A program made the translations under genes and the position numbers. The notes beneath the pieces are model-generated. The model had not been told where the DNA came from and did not search any database. It was given only the letters and a program-made list of their open reading frames with translations. Shown piece after piece: positions 35,800-47,265 of a DNA stretch of 64,000 nucleotides (position 1 is the stretch's first letter; the number at the start of each line of letters is the position of its first letter). This DNA comes from Hygrocybe punicea (lineage: Eukaryota > Basidiomycota > Agaricomycetes > Agaricales > Hygrophoraceae): assembly GCA_963556145.1 (NCBI GenBank), contig OY744461.1, forward strand, positions 620,001 through 684,000. Reading direction: 5' to 3'.

Positions 35800-37380
35800 G
35801 CACAGTCTCAGGTGCATGGGACGACACAGGCATGTTTGCTTTTCCTTCGTTTCACAGCTGAGCTAATGTGTTCAAATTGGAATGCGAGAGGCCTGCATTT
35901 GCTGTTCACCAAGACACACTGTACTACACCAGAGACAAATACGTCCGCGCATTCGATTTCAACACTGGTTCAGACATTGGTTTCTTGAGCGTGCGCAAGT
36001 TTGGAAGCCCATATGTCCCGCCAAGAACGCTGAGCTTCAACCTGGCGGAACACGCAGTCATCCTCACCATTTTGTCAGATAATGGAATATTTGAGTTGGC
36101 TAGTCTCCTGACACAAGCGCAGGGAGAAGTGAAAGATTCTTCTGTGGATGGGAAGAAAGGTAATGGACAGAGTGCTATTTTTGTTGTGAGAAATAGGTTT
36201 GCGGTATTGAATAACACTACACAAGTTAAGTTTCACCATGCTCGCGCATAGGTCTTCATCTGACATGCGCACAACAGCTCATTGAGGTTCGGGACCTTTC
36301 AAATTCCATCGTCAAAACCATCAAACCGCCGGTGCAGACTAATGAGATTTTCTATGGAGGCACTGCCAGTCTCATCTTGAGCTCCACCTCTTCTGTCATG
36401 TTGTATGATATTCAACAACAAAAGACCATTGCAGAAGTAAACAGTCCACCTGTGAAATATGCCATATGGAGTGGGGATGGATTGTTGGTTGCTTTGATGA
36501 GCAAGCACAGTACGTCTTGCTTTTCGATCCCTCATCGCGGTCTTATTCTGTTTTGGTGTTCTGCTTTCCCTCTTAGCTATTACCATTGCAAACAAGAATT
36601 TCTCCCAGCATTGCCTCATTCATGAAACCATCTGAATCAAGTCAGGCGCATGGGACGACACAGGCGTGTTTATATTTTCCACACTCAACCACGTCAAATA
36701 TTGTCTATCACAATGGTACGTTAGCATGCCACCTGGCGTCACGACTGTTCGTAATCTGAATTTGTAATTTAGCGATCATGGTGTCATCTGCACTCTTGAT
36801 AACCCTGTCTACTTGACCCAAATCAAAGGCAAAACTATACATTGCCTCCATCGCTTGGCCCGCCCCCATACTATTACCTTTGATCCAACGGAATATCGCT
36901 TCAAGCTCGCACTGTTGCGTAATAATCACGAGGAGATGCTACATATCATCCGGACGTCAACCCTTCTTGGCCAGAGTATAATTGCTTACTTGCAGCAAAA
37001 AGGATTCCCAGAGGTGAGGAATATCTGCCTTCTAGTGCGAGATTGATTTGACTCTGGTGGCAGATTGCCCTGCATTTCATCCAAGATAACAACACGCGGT
37101 TTGATCTCGCCATTGAGTGTGCCCTGATGAATGGCAAGTTGGAAGTGGGTCTGGATGTTCCACACATCAACGGCATCGATGTTACTGGTACTGGAGCATC
37201 TTTGGCTTCGGATGCCTGGGCCAAGGAGGAAGAAGTACACAACGGCATTGATCCAGAAGAAGGTAGATGGGAACTTGACGCTGATGTGGGGGTTGCCCAC
37301 CAAAACGTAGTCGAGCAAGGCAGCAAGATGGAGCTCCTCAGTACACCTACGTTCGACATACATTTCATAGACATTTGAAT
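35800..37380 (+). pseudogene. COPA: Captured fragment of the coatomer alpha-subunit gene
   Basis: Exons separated by normal short introns encode the middle of alpha-COP, the scaffold subunit of COPI vesicle coats: ERPAFAVHQDTLYYTRDKYV, VRKFGSPYVPPRTLSFN, RNRFAVLNNTTQ (intron 36224-36277), LIEVRDLSNSIVKTIKPPVQ, NEIFYGGTASLILSS, GQSIIAYLQQKGFPE (intron about 37016-37063), IALHFIQDNNTRFDLAIEC. It then jumps to a more C-terminal part (HINGIDVTGTGAS, EEGRWELDADVG), so there is an internal deletion. Both the WD-repeat N-terminus and the C-terminal domain are missing. A short duplicate of the AWDDTG segment lies upstream at about 35815. The break HETI-stop-IKSG at 36633-36635 replaces a conserved Arg. 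The retained introns show capture from genomic DNA rather than mRNA. An intact COPA must exist elsewhere. Confidence 0.85.
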
Positions 37381-37573
37381 CACAATTTATGAACCTTCTC
37401 ATGCTTCATATAGGTCACCGAAAAGCTTACTGCCAAACTAAATAGGGGACCATGGACTAGAGATAGACTCCGACAAATACACTAGAAGGATGCGCAATGT
37501 TCCATAGCTAAACTGAAAATACAGGCATATTCTCGGGCAATTTTCCCTCCATATGACCCAGTTGCCAGAGCCT

Positions 37574-39666
37574 ATGGGACAAGGAGCAGTAAAAGCACGA
37601 CAGCAGGTGGCAAAGGCCAAAGGCCAGGCCGATGCTGCTCTCAAAGGTGCAATTGGATGCATTGCCTCTCCCTAAACGACGCTGATTTATTGCTACAGTC
37701 AAAACAGGTGGAAAAGACAATAGCAATGCTACAGAACTCACTGGACTTGCTCCTCCCATCCCTGTCCATCCAAGCAGCCGTGCTTCAGCTGTATCTAATC
37801 CCCGTTCTTTGAGGAGTATGAAGTTAGTATCAACAAAGTCCTCTGGAGATCATGAAGTTACCACTAAACGACCTGTCCGCCAATCTGCAAAAGCTGTCAA
37901 GGCACTGTTGAGGGAGATTCAGGCAAGTGAGATCGAAGAGGAAGAGGACAATGGACCTGGATTGGAAGAGTCTCAAGATGAACCAGGATATGCTGATGCG
38001 GATGAGGATGATCAAGACGAAGACAACTATGAGGAAATTGGCAACAAGGAGAACTCAGACTTGGAGGAATCTGATGAAGCAAAGCCAGCTGCAAAGGCAA
38101 ACCCGATGGCCGAAAAGGGCAAGAAAGCCTTGCCGACTGTCACGGCAGATGAGATTAGCAGCGAGTCATTTGATGAAGACGGTATGCATTTCCAACCACA
38201 CTTGGGGCCTCGTCTCACTCTTTCACACCAGTGAGGCCAGCTGTGAAGGCGAAATTAACTGCAAAGGCGAAATCAACTGCGAAGGCAAATCCGACAACCA
38301 AAAAGGACAAGACGATCGCAGTGGATGAGATTAGCAGTGAGGAGTCATCTGATGAAGATGGTATGCTTTGTTCTGACCATACTCAGGCCTCATCTCATGC
38401 CATTTCCTTCACAGTCGCTTTCACATTTACTATGGAAGTGCTTAGTGCCTCAAAACAGTCCCACAATATTGATGTCATCTCATCATCGATCTCACTCTAT
38501 TCTCTCCAACAGAAGATAGCAAGTTCTTTGAACATCTATCCTGAATCCTTACAAGCACAATATCGCTTTAGTACCGATTCAAAGGACTCTCTCTCTTGCG
38601 ATCTTTTAACTCACGGCCACTTCAACACACTTCTCTGACTTCTCTGCGAACGATCTGTTCCAGCCAAGTTGGCCAATGGTTGGCGTTCGACTCAGAAGAT
38701 GAAAGCATTTACATTGCAAGTCTCTAACAAAGGTGATTCCCCCTATGTGGGGTCCATGGATACAAAGGTATGTATAATTCTGTTGGATTCCTATCACGTT
38801 GAGTTAAATATTTTTCGCAGGGTGGTGGGTCTGCGAAGTCCAAAGCAGCTGCTGCTCTCAAAGAGCAGGTGAAGACTGCAGCGGACACTTTCCATGAACA
38901 ACACGTTATGGCCCACCTCGCCATTACAGAGTACTGGACCTGTGAGATACACAGTCTACCCAACAAGGCATCATTGTGCTTCAAGAATCCGTCAACGGGC
39001 TTATGTCATCCAATCACAGAGAATAATCTGAACCTTTGGGCAGCGCTTCATGTATTTATTTTTCTATTCATATCTATGATGCTAATTTTTTGCCAGGTCA
39101 AGGATCCTCATGCCAATCCTGTCAATGAGAAGCCAGCTGAGGTAAATGTGCTGGGAAATACTGCACGAGGACGACTGGCAGCTAAACCATCTGCAAATCC
39201 CAATGACCAAGTCACATTCCCTTACGGCTGCTATCCGCCACCATTGATGTCACCGGCAATGTATTATTCATCTATGGTAGCTCCTCAGATGCCGGCGGGA
39301 TTTTTCCTGCCATCAGGTTTTTTGCCACCTCCAGGACCACCCACAGTTCCTCCTCCTGTTCTTTCACAACCATTGAATTATCCCCTCATCTCTGAGTGGA
39401 TTGAATATTGCGACCAACATCCCAATCGTGTTGGCGGCAATCTCAGTTCTGTCATTCCAAAATTCCAGGACCAAGGTTTCCGCTACATAAATCAACTCAC
39501 TGGCAGTCATGTCACCATCGAAAGGCTCTCAGACTGGCTCTCCGTTGGCCCTGGGACAGCTGATTTAATCATCAGCTATGCAGAGGAGGATTGTAAACTG
39601 ATCGCAACAGGTACTTTCAGGATGGAATTGCTGCGTGGGTTGGTCGTGGCAGCAGAGGAAATTTAG
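37574..39666 (+). pseudogene. E1 copy of the conserved Ub-like/SAM-like element protein
   Basis: Exon 1 from an ATG at 37574 (MGQGAVKARQQVAKAKGQAD), an intron of ~52 bases, then an acidic low-complexity region (about 37920-38180), Lys/Ala repeats, a ubiquitin-like segment (TMEVLSASKQSHNIDVISSS, LYSLQQKIASSLNIYPESL; 38432-38560), the Cys/His segment (YWTCEIHSLPNKASLCFKNP, GLCHPITENNLNLWAALH; 38930-39050), a Pro-rich linker (39240-39370) and a C-terminal helical segment (ISEWIEYCDQHPNRVGG, GFRYINQLTGSHVTIERLSD) that looks SAM-like. A TGA at 38635-38637 breaks the frame where E2 has Gln in NMLLQLLRER. Alignable with the E2 gene over its whole length. Function unknown. Confidence 0.7.
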
Positions 39667-39945
39667 TCTCACTGTCAATGGTCTTAGCCTCCCCCTTCAC
39701 ATATTCATGTATCGAGTGTTCTTTATTGTCCGAAGGTGTTTCAACACACCTGATTCTCTTCTCGACGGTTTGATGTATTCAACACGCTTTTTTTATTATG
39801 CTACACTAATACATTCCACTGGTGATAAAAAATTGAGTTCTGAGACCAAGGCTGAATGAATGTACATTGTAATACTAGATAATGGAATGTATACGCTACC
39901 TATGACATCCATTTATGATGCTGGGCAATGTCAAAGTTTGTAATA

Positions 39946-40302
39946 CCAACTGAAATGATGCTGGTCAGAAAATGATGCTTCGGAGAGGTATAATGAGCCT
40001 TGAATGCTATGAGCACCAAGATAGTGAAGCATGGAACAGATTCTCACCAGTTTCCAATGGCTAGGATGATGCTTGCTCATCATAGAACTGCTGCATGATG
40101 GTGTAACCTGCGAAAAAGTTGATTTATAAAAAAGTGAATTAGTGTCTGGAAAGTGGCTTACACCAAGACAATGACTGTAGAAGCCCATATTTTCAACCAC
40201 TAGTCAATAGGATGTGATTTGAGGGAGATATGGCAATTGCATTCTGCGCGAGTAAATGAAGTGTTTTGGTCACGGCGCCAAGTCACGTGACAATAACAAT
40301 AA
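39946..40302 (-). repeat. E1 right terminal inverted repeat
   Basis: Reverse-complement partner of 33802-34160; the tip reads CAATAACAATAA at 40302. Confidence 0.85.
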
Positions 40303-40616
40303 AGAATAGTACAACTTTCCCTCTATAACCATCTCACTCCATGCAGTATTTCATGAGATACAAGATTCAGCACTTGAAATTCCACGAAGTCAGACTTTCT
40401 CAATTAAAAAAAAAAAGCTGCAAAGTGCCACAAATTACTTATAAAATGGCTGTAAATGTCACCCAGTACTAAATCTCTCATCTGAACTACAGTCGTGCTC
40501 TACACTGAATAGTTTCATATTTCGTATTACAAGCTTCGTGACAAAGGATCAAATAAATAAATGGAATAATAAAAAAGGATTCCGTCCATAAAGACAACCA
40601 ATAAACCCGGCCCTCA
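40303..40616. other. Spacer between E1 and the LIM gene
   Basis: AT-rich spacer without coding signal. It should contain the 3' untranslated region of the minus-strand LIM gene. Confidence 0.4.
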
Positions 40617-43195
40617 TCACAACTCATTCTTCAAAATGATACTAAAACAACGCTGACAAAACGGTAACCCCTCCCTCTGAAAGAAACTCGGCTCCTCAAA
40701 TGGTCTTTCGCAGCCCTGTTGTAAAACAAAAACAATAAGTGACCACGATCCCACACCGAAATCAACAAAAAAATACAAAAAACAACAAAACACATAAAAA
40801 ACCACACTCACCGCACACACAAAACAACCCCAACACCACTTCCCACCAAGCGCCTCCACAGCCTGCATCCCATCCCTAATACTCTTCTTACACTTGCGGC
40901 ACTTGGGCATCCGTAACCACACATGGCAGGCTTCGCAGTACGGGTGGCCTTGGTACACCGTGAACCCGACGTCGTCGTCGTATTCGAACGTGCCGTCGCC
41001 AGTGACTGTGACGCTGAGTTCTCCAGTGGTGCGTTTATTATTATTATTGTTGTTGTTGTTGTTATGATTGTCATGTGTATTTCGTGTACCCGTCAATGCT
41101 GTTGCTGCTGCTGCTGCTGATGATGATGATGACGACGGGGCAAGGAACGGGTCCCCACATTCCGCGCAAAAGAAATGCTGTTCGTGGTAAGTCCGCTTTC
41201 CCAGCGCGGGGTCGTCCAGCATTATAAACCGTTCGTCAATAATGGCAGTCTTGCACGTATAACACCGCGGTGCGAATTTCTGTAACAACAAAAAAAAAGG
41301 ATCATTAAATAAACGAAGGAAGAGAATCAGATATAGAGACGATATAATAATAAAAAAGAGAAAGCAACAAAAAACAACCAACACCAAAGAACAAGTGGGG
41401 GAAAAGAAAAACACACATACACCTCATGATAATCCAAATGACAATACGGCCTCCCCCCACTCTCATACAAACTAACATGCTCCAACAATCCATCACACAC
41501 GGTACACCGGAAACACCCAGGATGCCAGCGCACCCCCATCGCGTTCACTATGCGACCAATGATCGCGCCACCGCAAAGACCACAGACAAGGCCGCCTCCA
41601 GTGGCGCGACGTGCCGGGATGGGTGCGGGTGGTAGGGATCTCTGGTTGTGGACGTCACGGTGGTGATGTGAGGCATCCGAAATGTTGTCATCTGGCGCCG
41701 AAATAGATATTTGAGGTCCTGAGCCTGGTCCTGGTCCTGAGCCTGGTCCTGGTCCTGATCCTGATCCTGATCCTGATCCTGATCCTAGCTCTGGTCCTGG
41801 ACCTGAAACATTAATCACAGGTGGACCTTGGATATTAATCACCGGCACTCCTCCCCCTTCCCCCTCACTCCCACTCTGACTTTCATCCCCACCACCATTA
41901 TCCCCCACAGGAAACTCGATCCGAGGGATGTCTGCACGCGTCGCCCGCCCACCCACCGGCGCCGGTGACTCGATCTGTACCCGGGCTTGGACTTCGATGA
42001 GTGGGTTGGGGTCTCGGTTGGGATCATGGTCGTGGTCTTGGTTAGGGTTGTGTTTGGGGTCAATGGCAGGAGCACAATTGGGGTTGTGATTGAGGACAGG
42101 GACAGGATCGTGGCGATCTTGATCTTGATCAGGTGGGATCCACCGTGGAGGAGGCTGGCGTTTATACGGCCTGTCCCTCTCGTCCGGAACTGCATCTACG
42201 CGTGGGTCGGCACCCACGGACACGATGACGGGAGTTCGACGTAGTGAAGCTGGTGGTGGTGCGTCGTCCAAGTCCAGTGCGTAATTGGCATTGGTATGGG
42301 CAGTAACAGGTCACCAGTGCTGGTTTGAGTTTTGGTTTTGGTACTGCTGATGTTGGTGGTGAGGCTGATTAGGCGGTGCACGAGGGGAGACACGAACACC
42401 CGGCACGTGCGGGAGCGGTTCGATATCGGCCGGCCATGAATCCGTCTTGGGATGTGTGCGGTGAACCTGTACGCTCCCCCTCTTCGGCAAGTCGCGTATA
42501 CCATACTGTGGACTCGGAGGGTCGGGATGGGGACCTGGACCATCCTCGACAAATGGAGAATACTCGATATCAGACTCGGATTCTTCGGAATCGGAGTTGG
42601 TGGCACGCGTGGGGGAGACAAGGGAACGTGGGTGAATTTGTTGTTGTGCGGGTGCAGGTGCGGGTGGCAGAGGTCTGCCACAGCTGGGTTGGTTATCGAT
42701 TCGGGGATGGACATGACTTGTGGGAAAGAGAGACGAGGGTTGAATATGTTTCGGTGGGGGGACAACGGGTTGGCGGTGGATCGGGGAAATTGGCAGGGGT
42801 CGTTTTGAGGGAGAATTGGGTCGAGATGGAAGGGAATTGGTCGATTGCGGTTGCGGTTGCGGTTGTGGGAATGTCGGGATAACGATCGAACGTTTCCACA
42901 AAGGGACAAAGTTGGAAGGTGTTCTGGGGAATGTTCCCGGTTGTATGGGAGTGGATGACGTCGTAGCAGCAGGTTGCTGGGTTATTGGTATTGGTTGCCG
43001 GGGAAAGTAGCTAGCTGTAGGATTGAATGGTGGATGGTTCTGATTAATATTGGGGAAAGCGTAAATAGAACGAGGGATTGGGGTTGGAAGTGGACGACGG
43101 GTTGTGGTGGGAAAGTGGCAGGGAATGACGCTGTAGGGAATGATGACGTAGGGAATGATGACGTAGGAAATGACGAGGCAGGAAATGATGAACTA
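40617..43195 (-). CDS. LIM-domain protein with long disordered N-terminus
   Basis: Read on the minus strand: a Pro-rich disordered region (about 42300-43195: QPQPQPQSTNSLPSRPN, PPKHIQPSS), Asp/Asn-rich repeats (NPNQDHDHDPNRDPNPL), a Gly/Ser/Pro repeat (41701-41800), then three LIM zinc-binding modules: CGLCGGAIIGR...HPGCFRCTVC (about 41480-41590), CYTCKTAII...HFFCAEC (about 41150-41270) and CRKCKKSI...KWCWGCFVC (about 40800-40905), ending GCERPF...LPFCQRCFSII at 40617. Introns of ~105-125 bases follow the first and third modules. Fungal LIM proteins of this layout (paxillin-like) act at the cell cortex and in polarity; that role is inferred from the family. An in-frame TGA (42311-42313) interrupts the N-terminal region unless an intron removes it. 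The start codon was not identified. Confidence 0.7.
43118..43195. repeat. 15-bp minisatellite in the LIM gene 5' region
   Basis: Five imperfect tandem copies of GGGAATGATGACGTA (plus strand). On the minus strand it is translated in frame with the LIM protein as IIPYV-type repeats. Confidence 0.7.
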
Positions 43196-43669
43196 GCACC
43201 TCAGGAGTTCCAACATTTAGTTGGGGTCTAAAGTGGTTTCTAAAGTGAGCGGAAAAATATAATTTCACCTCGACCTCACGTGAAACCTTGCTAATTAGCT
43301 TGCCATTACCCCCCAATATGGCAAGCTAATTAGCTTGATAGTTAGTTATCTCGCACACTGCCAGTAATTCCTCAAATATATACCTTTTAGAGTACAAGTT
43401 ATTTAGATACTTATCTAAGTTGCAGATGTTACATCGGATGTTTCCGACGTTGCACGTGAAGGTTCATTGACAATGCCATCAATGGTGGCTATCGCCGGCA
43501 CTCACAATCCCGATGCGCGTCGGCATTGCCGTCCACGATGAGCTCAAACTTGTACTATATATCAATGAAATTTTCATGTTTTCGGGGCGCACTTTTGCAT
43601 ACAGGGTAGAAATGTGTTAGGACTACCTTATGACAACCACCCCCAGCACATGCTCAATGATGTGGCGCC
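43196..43669. other. Upstream region of the LIM gene, no gene seen
   Basis: Contains a near-perfect inverted pair GCTAATTAGCTTGCCA / TGGCAAGCTAATTAGC (about 43291-43334) forming a potential hairpin. It may hold the LIM gene promoter and missing first exon. Confidence 0.4.
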
Positions 43670-44215
43670 GTGCCTGTAGAGGCCGTTGCTGCCGCTATGC
43701 CGCCACTATTGTGTCGCTGCTACTGCTGCCATCGCTGTTTCTGCCGCTATGCCACTGCTATTGTCGCTGTCACTGCTGCTGTGCCGTCGCTGCTGCTGCT
43801 GCTGTCACTGTCACTGCTGCTGTGCTGTCACTGCTGCTGCTGTCGCTGTCGCTGCTGCTGTGCCATCGCCGCTGCCGCTGCTGCTGTCGCCATTGCTGCT
43901 GCCGCCGTGCTCGCCGCCTCTGCTGCTGTTGTTGTTGTCACTGCCGTTCCGGCTTTTGCTGCTGCTGCTGCTCCTGCTGTTGCCGTTGCCGCTGCTGCTG
44001 CTGTTCCTGCCGCTAACTGCTGCCATTCCTATTGCTGCTGTTGCCACCGTCCTTGTTGCTGCCGCTGTCCTTGTTGCTGTCGCCGTCCTTGTTGCTGCCA
44101 CTGTCCTTGTTGTTGCTGCCGCTGTCCTTGTTGCTGTCGCTGTCCTTGTTGCTGCCGCCGTCCTTGTTGTTGCTGCTCCTGCTCCTGCTGCAGCCACCTC
44201 GTCCTGTTGTGCCCT
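43670..44215. repeat. Long imperfect CTG/CCG trinucleotide array
   Basis: About 550 bp of interrupted GCTGCTGCC-type triplets, with a higher-order unit TCCTTGTTGCTGCCGCTG repeated several times at 44055-44170. It is open in most frames because of its periodicity, so the apparent ORFs on both strands are not evidence of genes. Confidence 0.8.
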
Positions 44216-44392
44216 GCAGTGGCCTGGCGTGTGGGTGTGGGCGCTGTCGTGGCATGGAGCTGGGCGGGTGTGCACGACCGTGGTTAGTAAGTAAAAGACA
44301 CGAAAAAAGAAAGAAAAAATACATACCTTGGCAGCGAGGGTGGGCGCACCACCCCCCGCTGTATCCTGTATTTGTCACAGTCCCTGGATCCT

Positions 44393-46750
44393 GCCTTTAG
44401 CCAGTGGGGCGTTGGTGGGGCGTATGGATTTGCGTGGGTTTGGTATGGGCGTTGACATTTGACGGGTGGGCGCGGTTCCCTGCACAAATCATGTTGTCAG
44501 CTCGTACAATAGCAATAAAATAAGTTATGAAATACATAACCTCAGTACGACTGCGCACAAGGATGCACAGACGGAGCGCAGCGTCGTTGTCGACGACGAG
44601 GTTGAGCGCTGGCGTGTAAACTTCCAAAAGCGGATGTTGAACCACTATTCGGTTTCCGCCGAATGCTGTGGCTGATGCACTTGGGAGCAAAATTCTGGGC
44701 TGTAGGCCATTAGCTACTTCCCTAGAGTCTACAATACATAGTCCACTATGATCTATATATGTTTTACTGTCTTCAAAAAAATAATGAAGCCAAATGATTA
44801 ATTTTTCAAACCTGTAGATCAAGTTATTCTTTCAAAACATGTGAATTCATGCAATTTCCGATGCAAATAAATTTCCACTGTGCCCTACAGCTGTTTATAA
44901 ATTATAGAAAGTTCACAAGACCTTTACCTAGATATAGGGACCCTGTGAAAAAATATTTGGGGCATCAATAACAGAGGAGCCGGTGCTATGCATGAATGAA
45001 TGGTGTTATTGGCATGAGTTAGGGTCATATGGACATTCAATGGCAACTCAGGACACCTAGGATGAATTTGAGGGGCTGGAAAAAAATACACCACATCTTA
45101 TGATGTATTAAAGTGTGTACAAAGAGTTGTTACAACTACAGGAAGAGTGTGCCCAGCAGGAGTGCAATAAGACTGTCGAAAAGATGGATCCATTGGGTCT
45201 CATCTGAAGCATGACTCAACTGTCATTCTCAGCACTATTCTCACTCACTTGTTAGACACACTCCTCCTGTAGTTGTACCAACTGTCTGTATACACTTTAA
45301 TACATCATGGGATACATCCTAATTTTTTCCAGCCCCTCAAATTCATCCCAGGTGTCCTGAGTTGCCATTGAATGTCCATATGACCCTAACTCATGCCAAT
45401 AACACCATTCATTCATGCATAGCACCGGCTCCTCTGTTATTGATGCCCCAAATATTTTTTCACAGGGGTCCCTATATCTAGGTAAAGGTCTCGTGAACTT
45501 TCTATAATTTATAAACAGCTGTAGGGCACAGTGGAAATTTATTTGCATCGGAAATTGCATGAATTCACATGTTTTGAAAGAATAACTTGATCTACAGGTT
45601 TGAAAAATTAATCATTTGGCTTCATTATTTTTTTGAAGACAGTAAAAACATATATAGATCATAGTGGACTATGTATTGTAGACTCTAGGNNNNNNNNNNN
45701 NNNNNNNNNNNNNNNNNNNNNNNNNNNNNNNNNNNNNNNNNNNNNNNNNNNNNNNNNNNNNNNNNNNNNNNNNNNNNNNNNNNNNNNNNNNNNNNNNNNN
45801 NNNNNNNNNNNNNNNNNNNNNNNNNNNNNNNNNNNNNNNNNNNNNNNNNNNNNNNNNNNNNNNNNNNNNNNNNNNNNNNNNNNNNNNNNAGCAGGAGTGC
45901 AATAAGACTGTCGAAAAGATGGATCCATTGGGTCTCATCTGAAGCATGACTCAACTGTCATTCTCAGCACTATTCTCACTCACTTGTTAGACACACTCCT
46001 CCTGTAGTTGTACCAACTGTCTGTATACACTTTAATACATCATGGGATACATCCTAATTTTTTCCAGCCCCTCAAATTCATCCCAGGTGTCCTGAGTTGC
46101 CATTGAATGTCCATATGACCCTAACTCATGCCAATAACACCATTCATTCATGCATAGCACCGGCTCCTCTGTTATTGATGCCCCAAATATTTTTTCACAG
46201 GGTCCCTATATCTAGGTAAAGGTCTCGTGAACTTTCTATAATTTATAAACAGCTGTAGGGCACAGTGGAAATTTATTTGCATCGGAAATTGCATGAATTC
46301 ACATGTTTTGAAAGAATAACTTGATCTACAGGTTTGAAAAATTAATCATTTGGCTTCATTATTTTTTTGAAGACAGTAAAACATATATAGATCATAGTGG
46401 ACTATGTATTGTAGACTCTAGGGAAGTAGCTAATGGCCTACAGCCCAGAATTTTGCTCCCAAGTGCATCAGCCACAGCATTTGGCGGAAACCGAATAGTG
46501 GTTCAACATCCACTTTTGGAAGTTTACACGCCAGCGCTCAACCTCGTCGTCGACAACGACGCCGCGCTCTGTCTGTGCATCCTTGTGCGCAGTCATACTG
46601 AGGTATGTATTTCATAACTTATTTTATTGCTATTGTACGAGCTGACAACATGATTTGTGCAGGGAACCGCGCCCACCCCGTCAAATGTCAACGCCCATAC
46701 CAAACCCATGCAAATCCATACGCCCCACCAACACCCCGCTGGCTAAAGGC
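44393..46750. repeat. Large palindrome (inverted duplication) with assembly gap
   Basis: 44393 to ~45155 is the reverse complement of a copy that ends at 46750; both arms encode the same peptide (YRFEKLIIWLHYFFEDSKTY... PLLEVYTPALNLVVDNDAA), minus at 44397-44822 and plus at 46321-46617. The arms are separated by a short loop. The sequence 45157-45689 occurs again at 45890-46421, on the other side of an N run, differing by single bases in homopolymers. Outer tips: GCCTTTAGCCAG at 44393 and its complement at 46750. The peptide is open across each arm but I do not recognise it; it may be an exon of a duplicated gene. Confidence 0.8.
45690..45889. other. Assembly gap (200 N)
   Basis: Exactly 200 Ns, typical of a placeholder. 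The flanking ~530 bp are duplicated on both sides, so the contigs probably overlap and the gap has no real content. Confidence 0.9.
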
Positions 46751-47265
46751 ACTCCACTACAAGTCCATTCACAGCCGCCGACACATAAGCCAACTTGAAC
46801 GTTCTTACAACAATCACCCACCTGAACCGCCTTTCAGGAAATACAAAAAAACCTCCCACCAATATCGCCCTGTTCGACCATGCACGACAACTGGCCAAAC
46901 GACAACAAATGAGTTAATTTCCACTCCGCACCAATACAGGCTTCACCCACCTCTTCGGTCCATGTTTTTGACCGCCCTGCCCCTCTCACTCTCACTACAT
47001 ATATCCCTCCATACGGTGTCCACCATCCAAAACCGAAGGTCTCTCTTTCTAAGACACACCCTCTCAATCTTCACTGTCTCGGATCCGCCCTCCCCTCACT
47101 GTGCCCTACAATACGGCAATGCCTTCCGAGGTAAAACTCATCACCCCTCTACCGGGTGTTCACCGCTGATGAATAAATGCCATTGTCGATCGGGAGTATG
47201 CCTTTCTGGTTTGTTGGAGGGGATATAAGGGGAAAGGGGGTGCATTGTCTATTTGGCGTGGGATC
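46751..47265. other. Upstream region of the gene at 47266
   Basis: A frame at 46605-47228 crosses from the palindrome into this stretch and has no recognisable motif. I treat the region as the 5' flank of the next gene. Confidence 0.4.

Larger units (their letters stand above)
33802..40302. mobile_element. Element E1: large TIR element with DDE_3 transposase and gene cargo
   Basis: Inverted ends of about 355 bp (33802-34160 and 39946-40302), beginning TTATTGTTATTGTCACGTGA, enclose 6.5 kb. Inside: a DDE_3 transposase (34445-35647, -), a coatomer alpha gene fragment (about 35800-37380, +) and the conserved ubiquitin-like/SAM-like gene (37574-39666, +). The arrangement and the ends match element E2 at 50546-58506. 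The TIRs of E1 and E2 share short blocks such as AATGCAAYTGC, ATATCTC and CTCGGTG in the same order. In-frame stops in the transposase and the second gene indicate that this copy is not autonomous. Confidence 0.8.

Noticed and set aside
35800..37380. Genuine host COPA locus interrupted by a transposon
   Set aside because: Both ends of the gene are missing, there is an internal deletion, and the fragment is enclosed by the E1 inverted repeats together with transposon genes; a captured fragment is simpler.
42974..43231. Plus-strand frame with GNDDVGNDDV repeats
   Set aside because: It comes from the 15-bp minisatellite and is antisense to the LIM gene, which has clear zinc-binding motifs.
43630..44400. 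Several long open frames on both strands (poly-Leu/Ala/Cys, Thr/Ala/Arg)
   Set aside because: All come from the interrupted trinucleotide array, which keeps most frames open; no start context or conserved motif.
46605..47228. 207-residue frame crossing the palindrome edge
   Set aside because: It starts in the repeat arm and continues in unrelated sequence with no motif; likely fortuitous.
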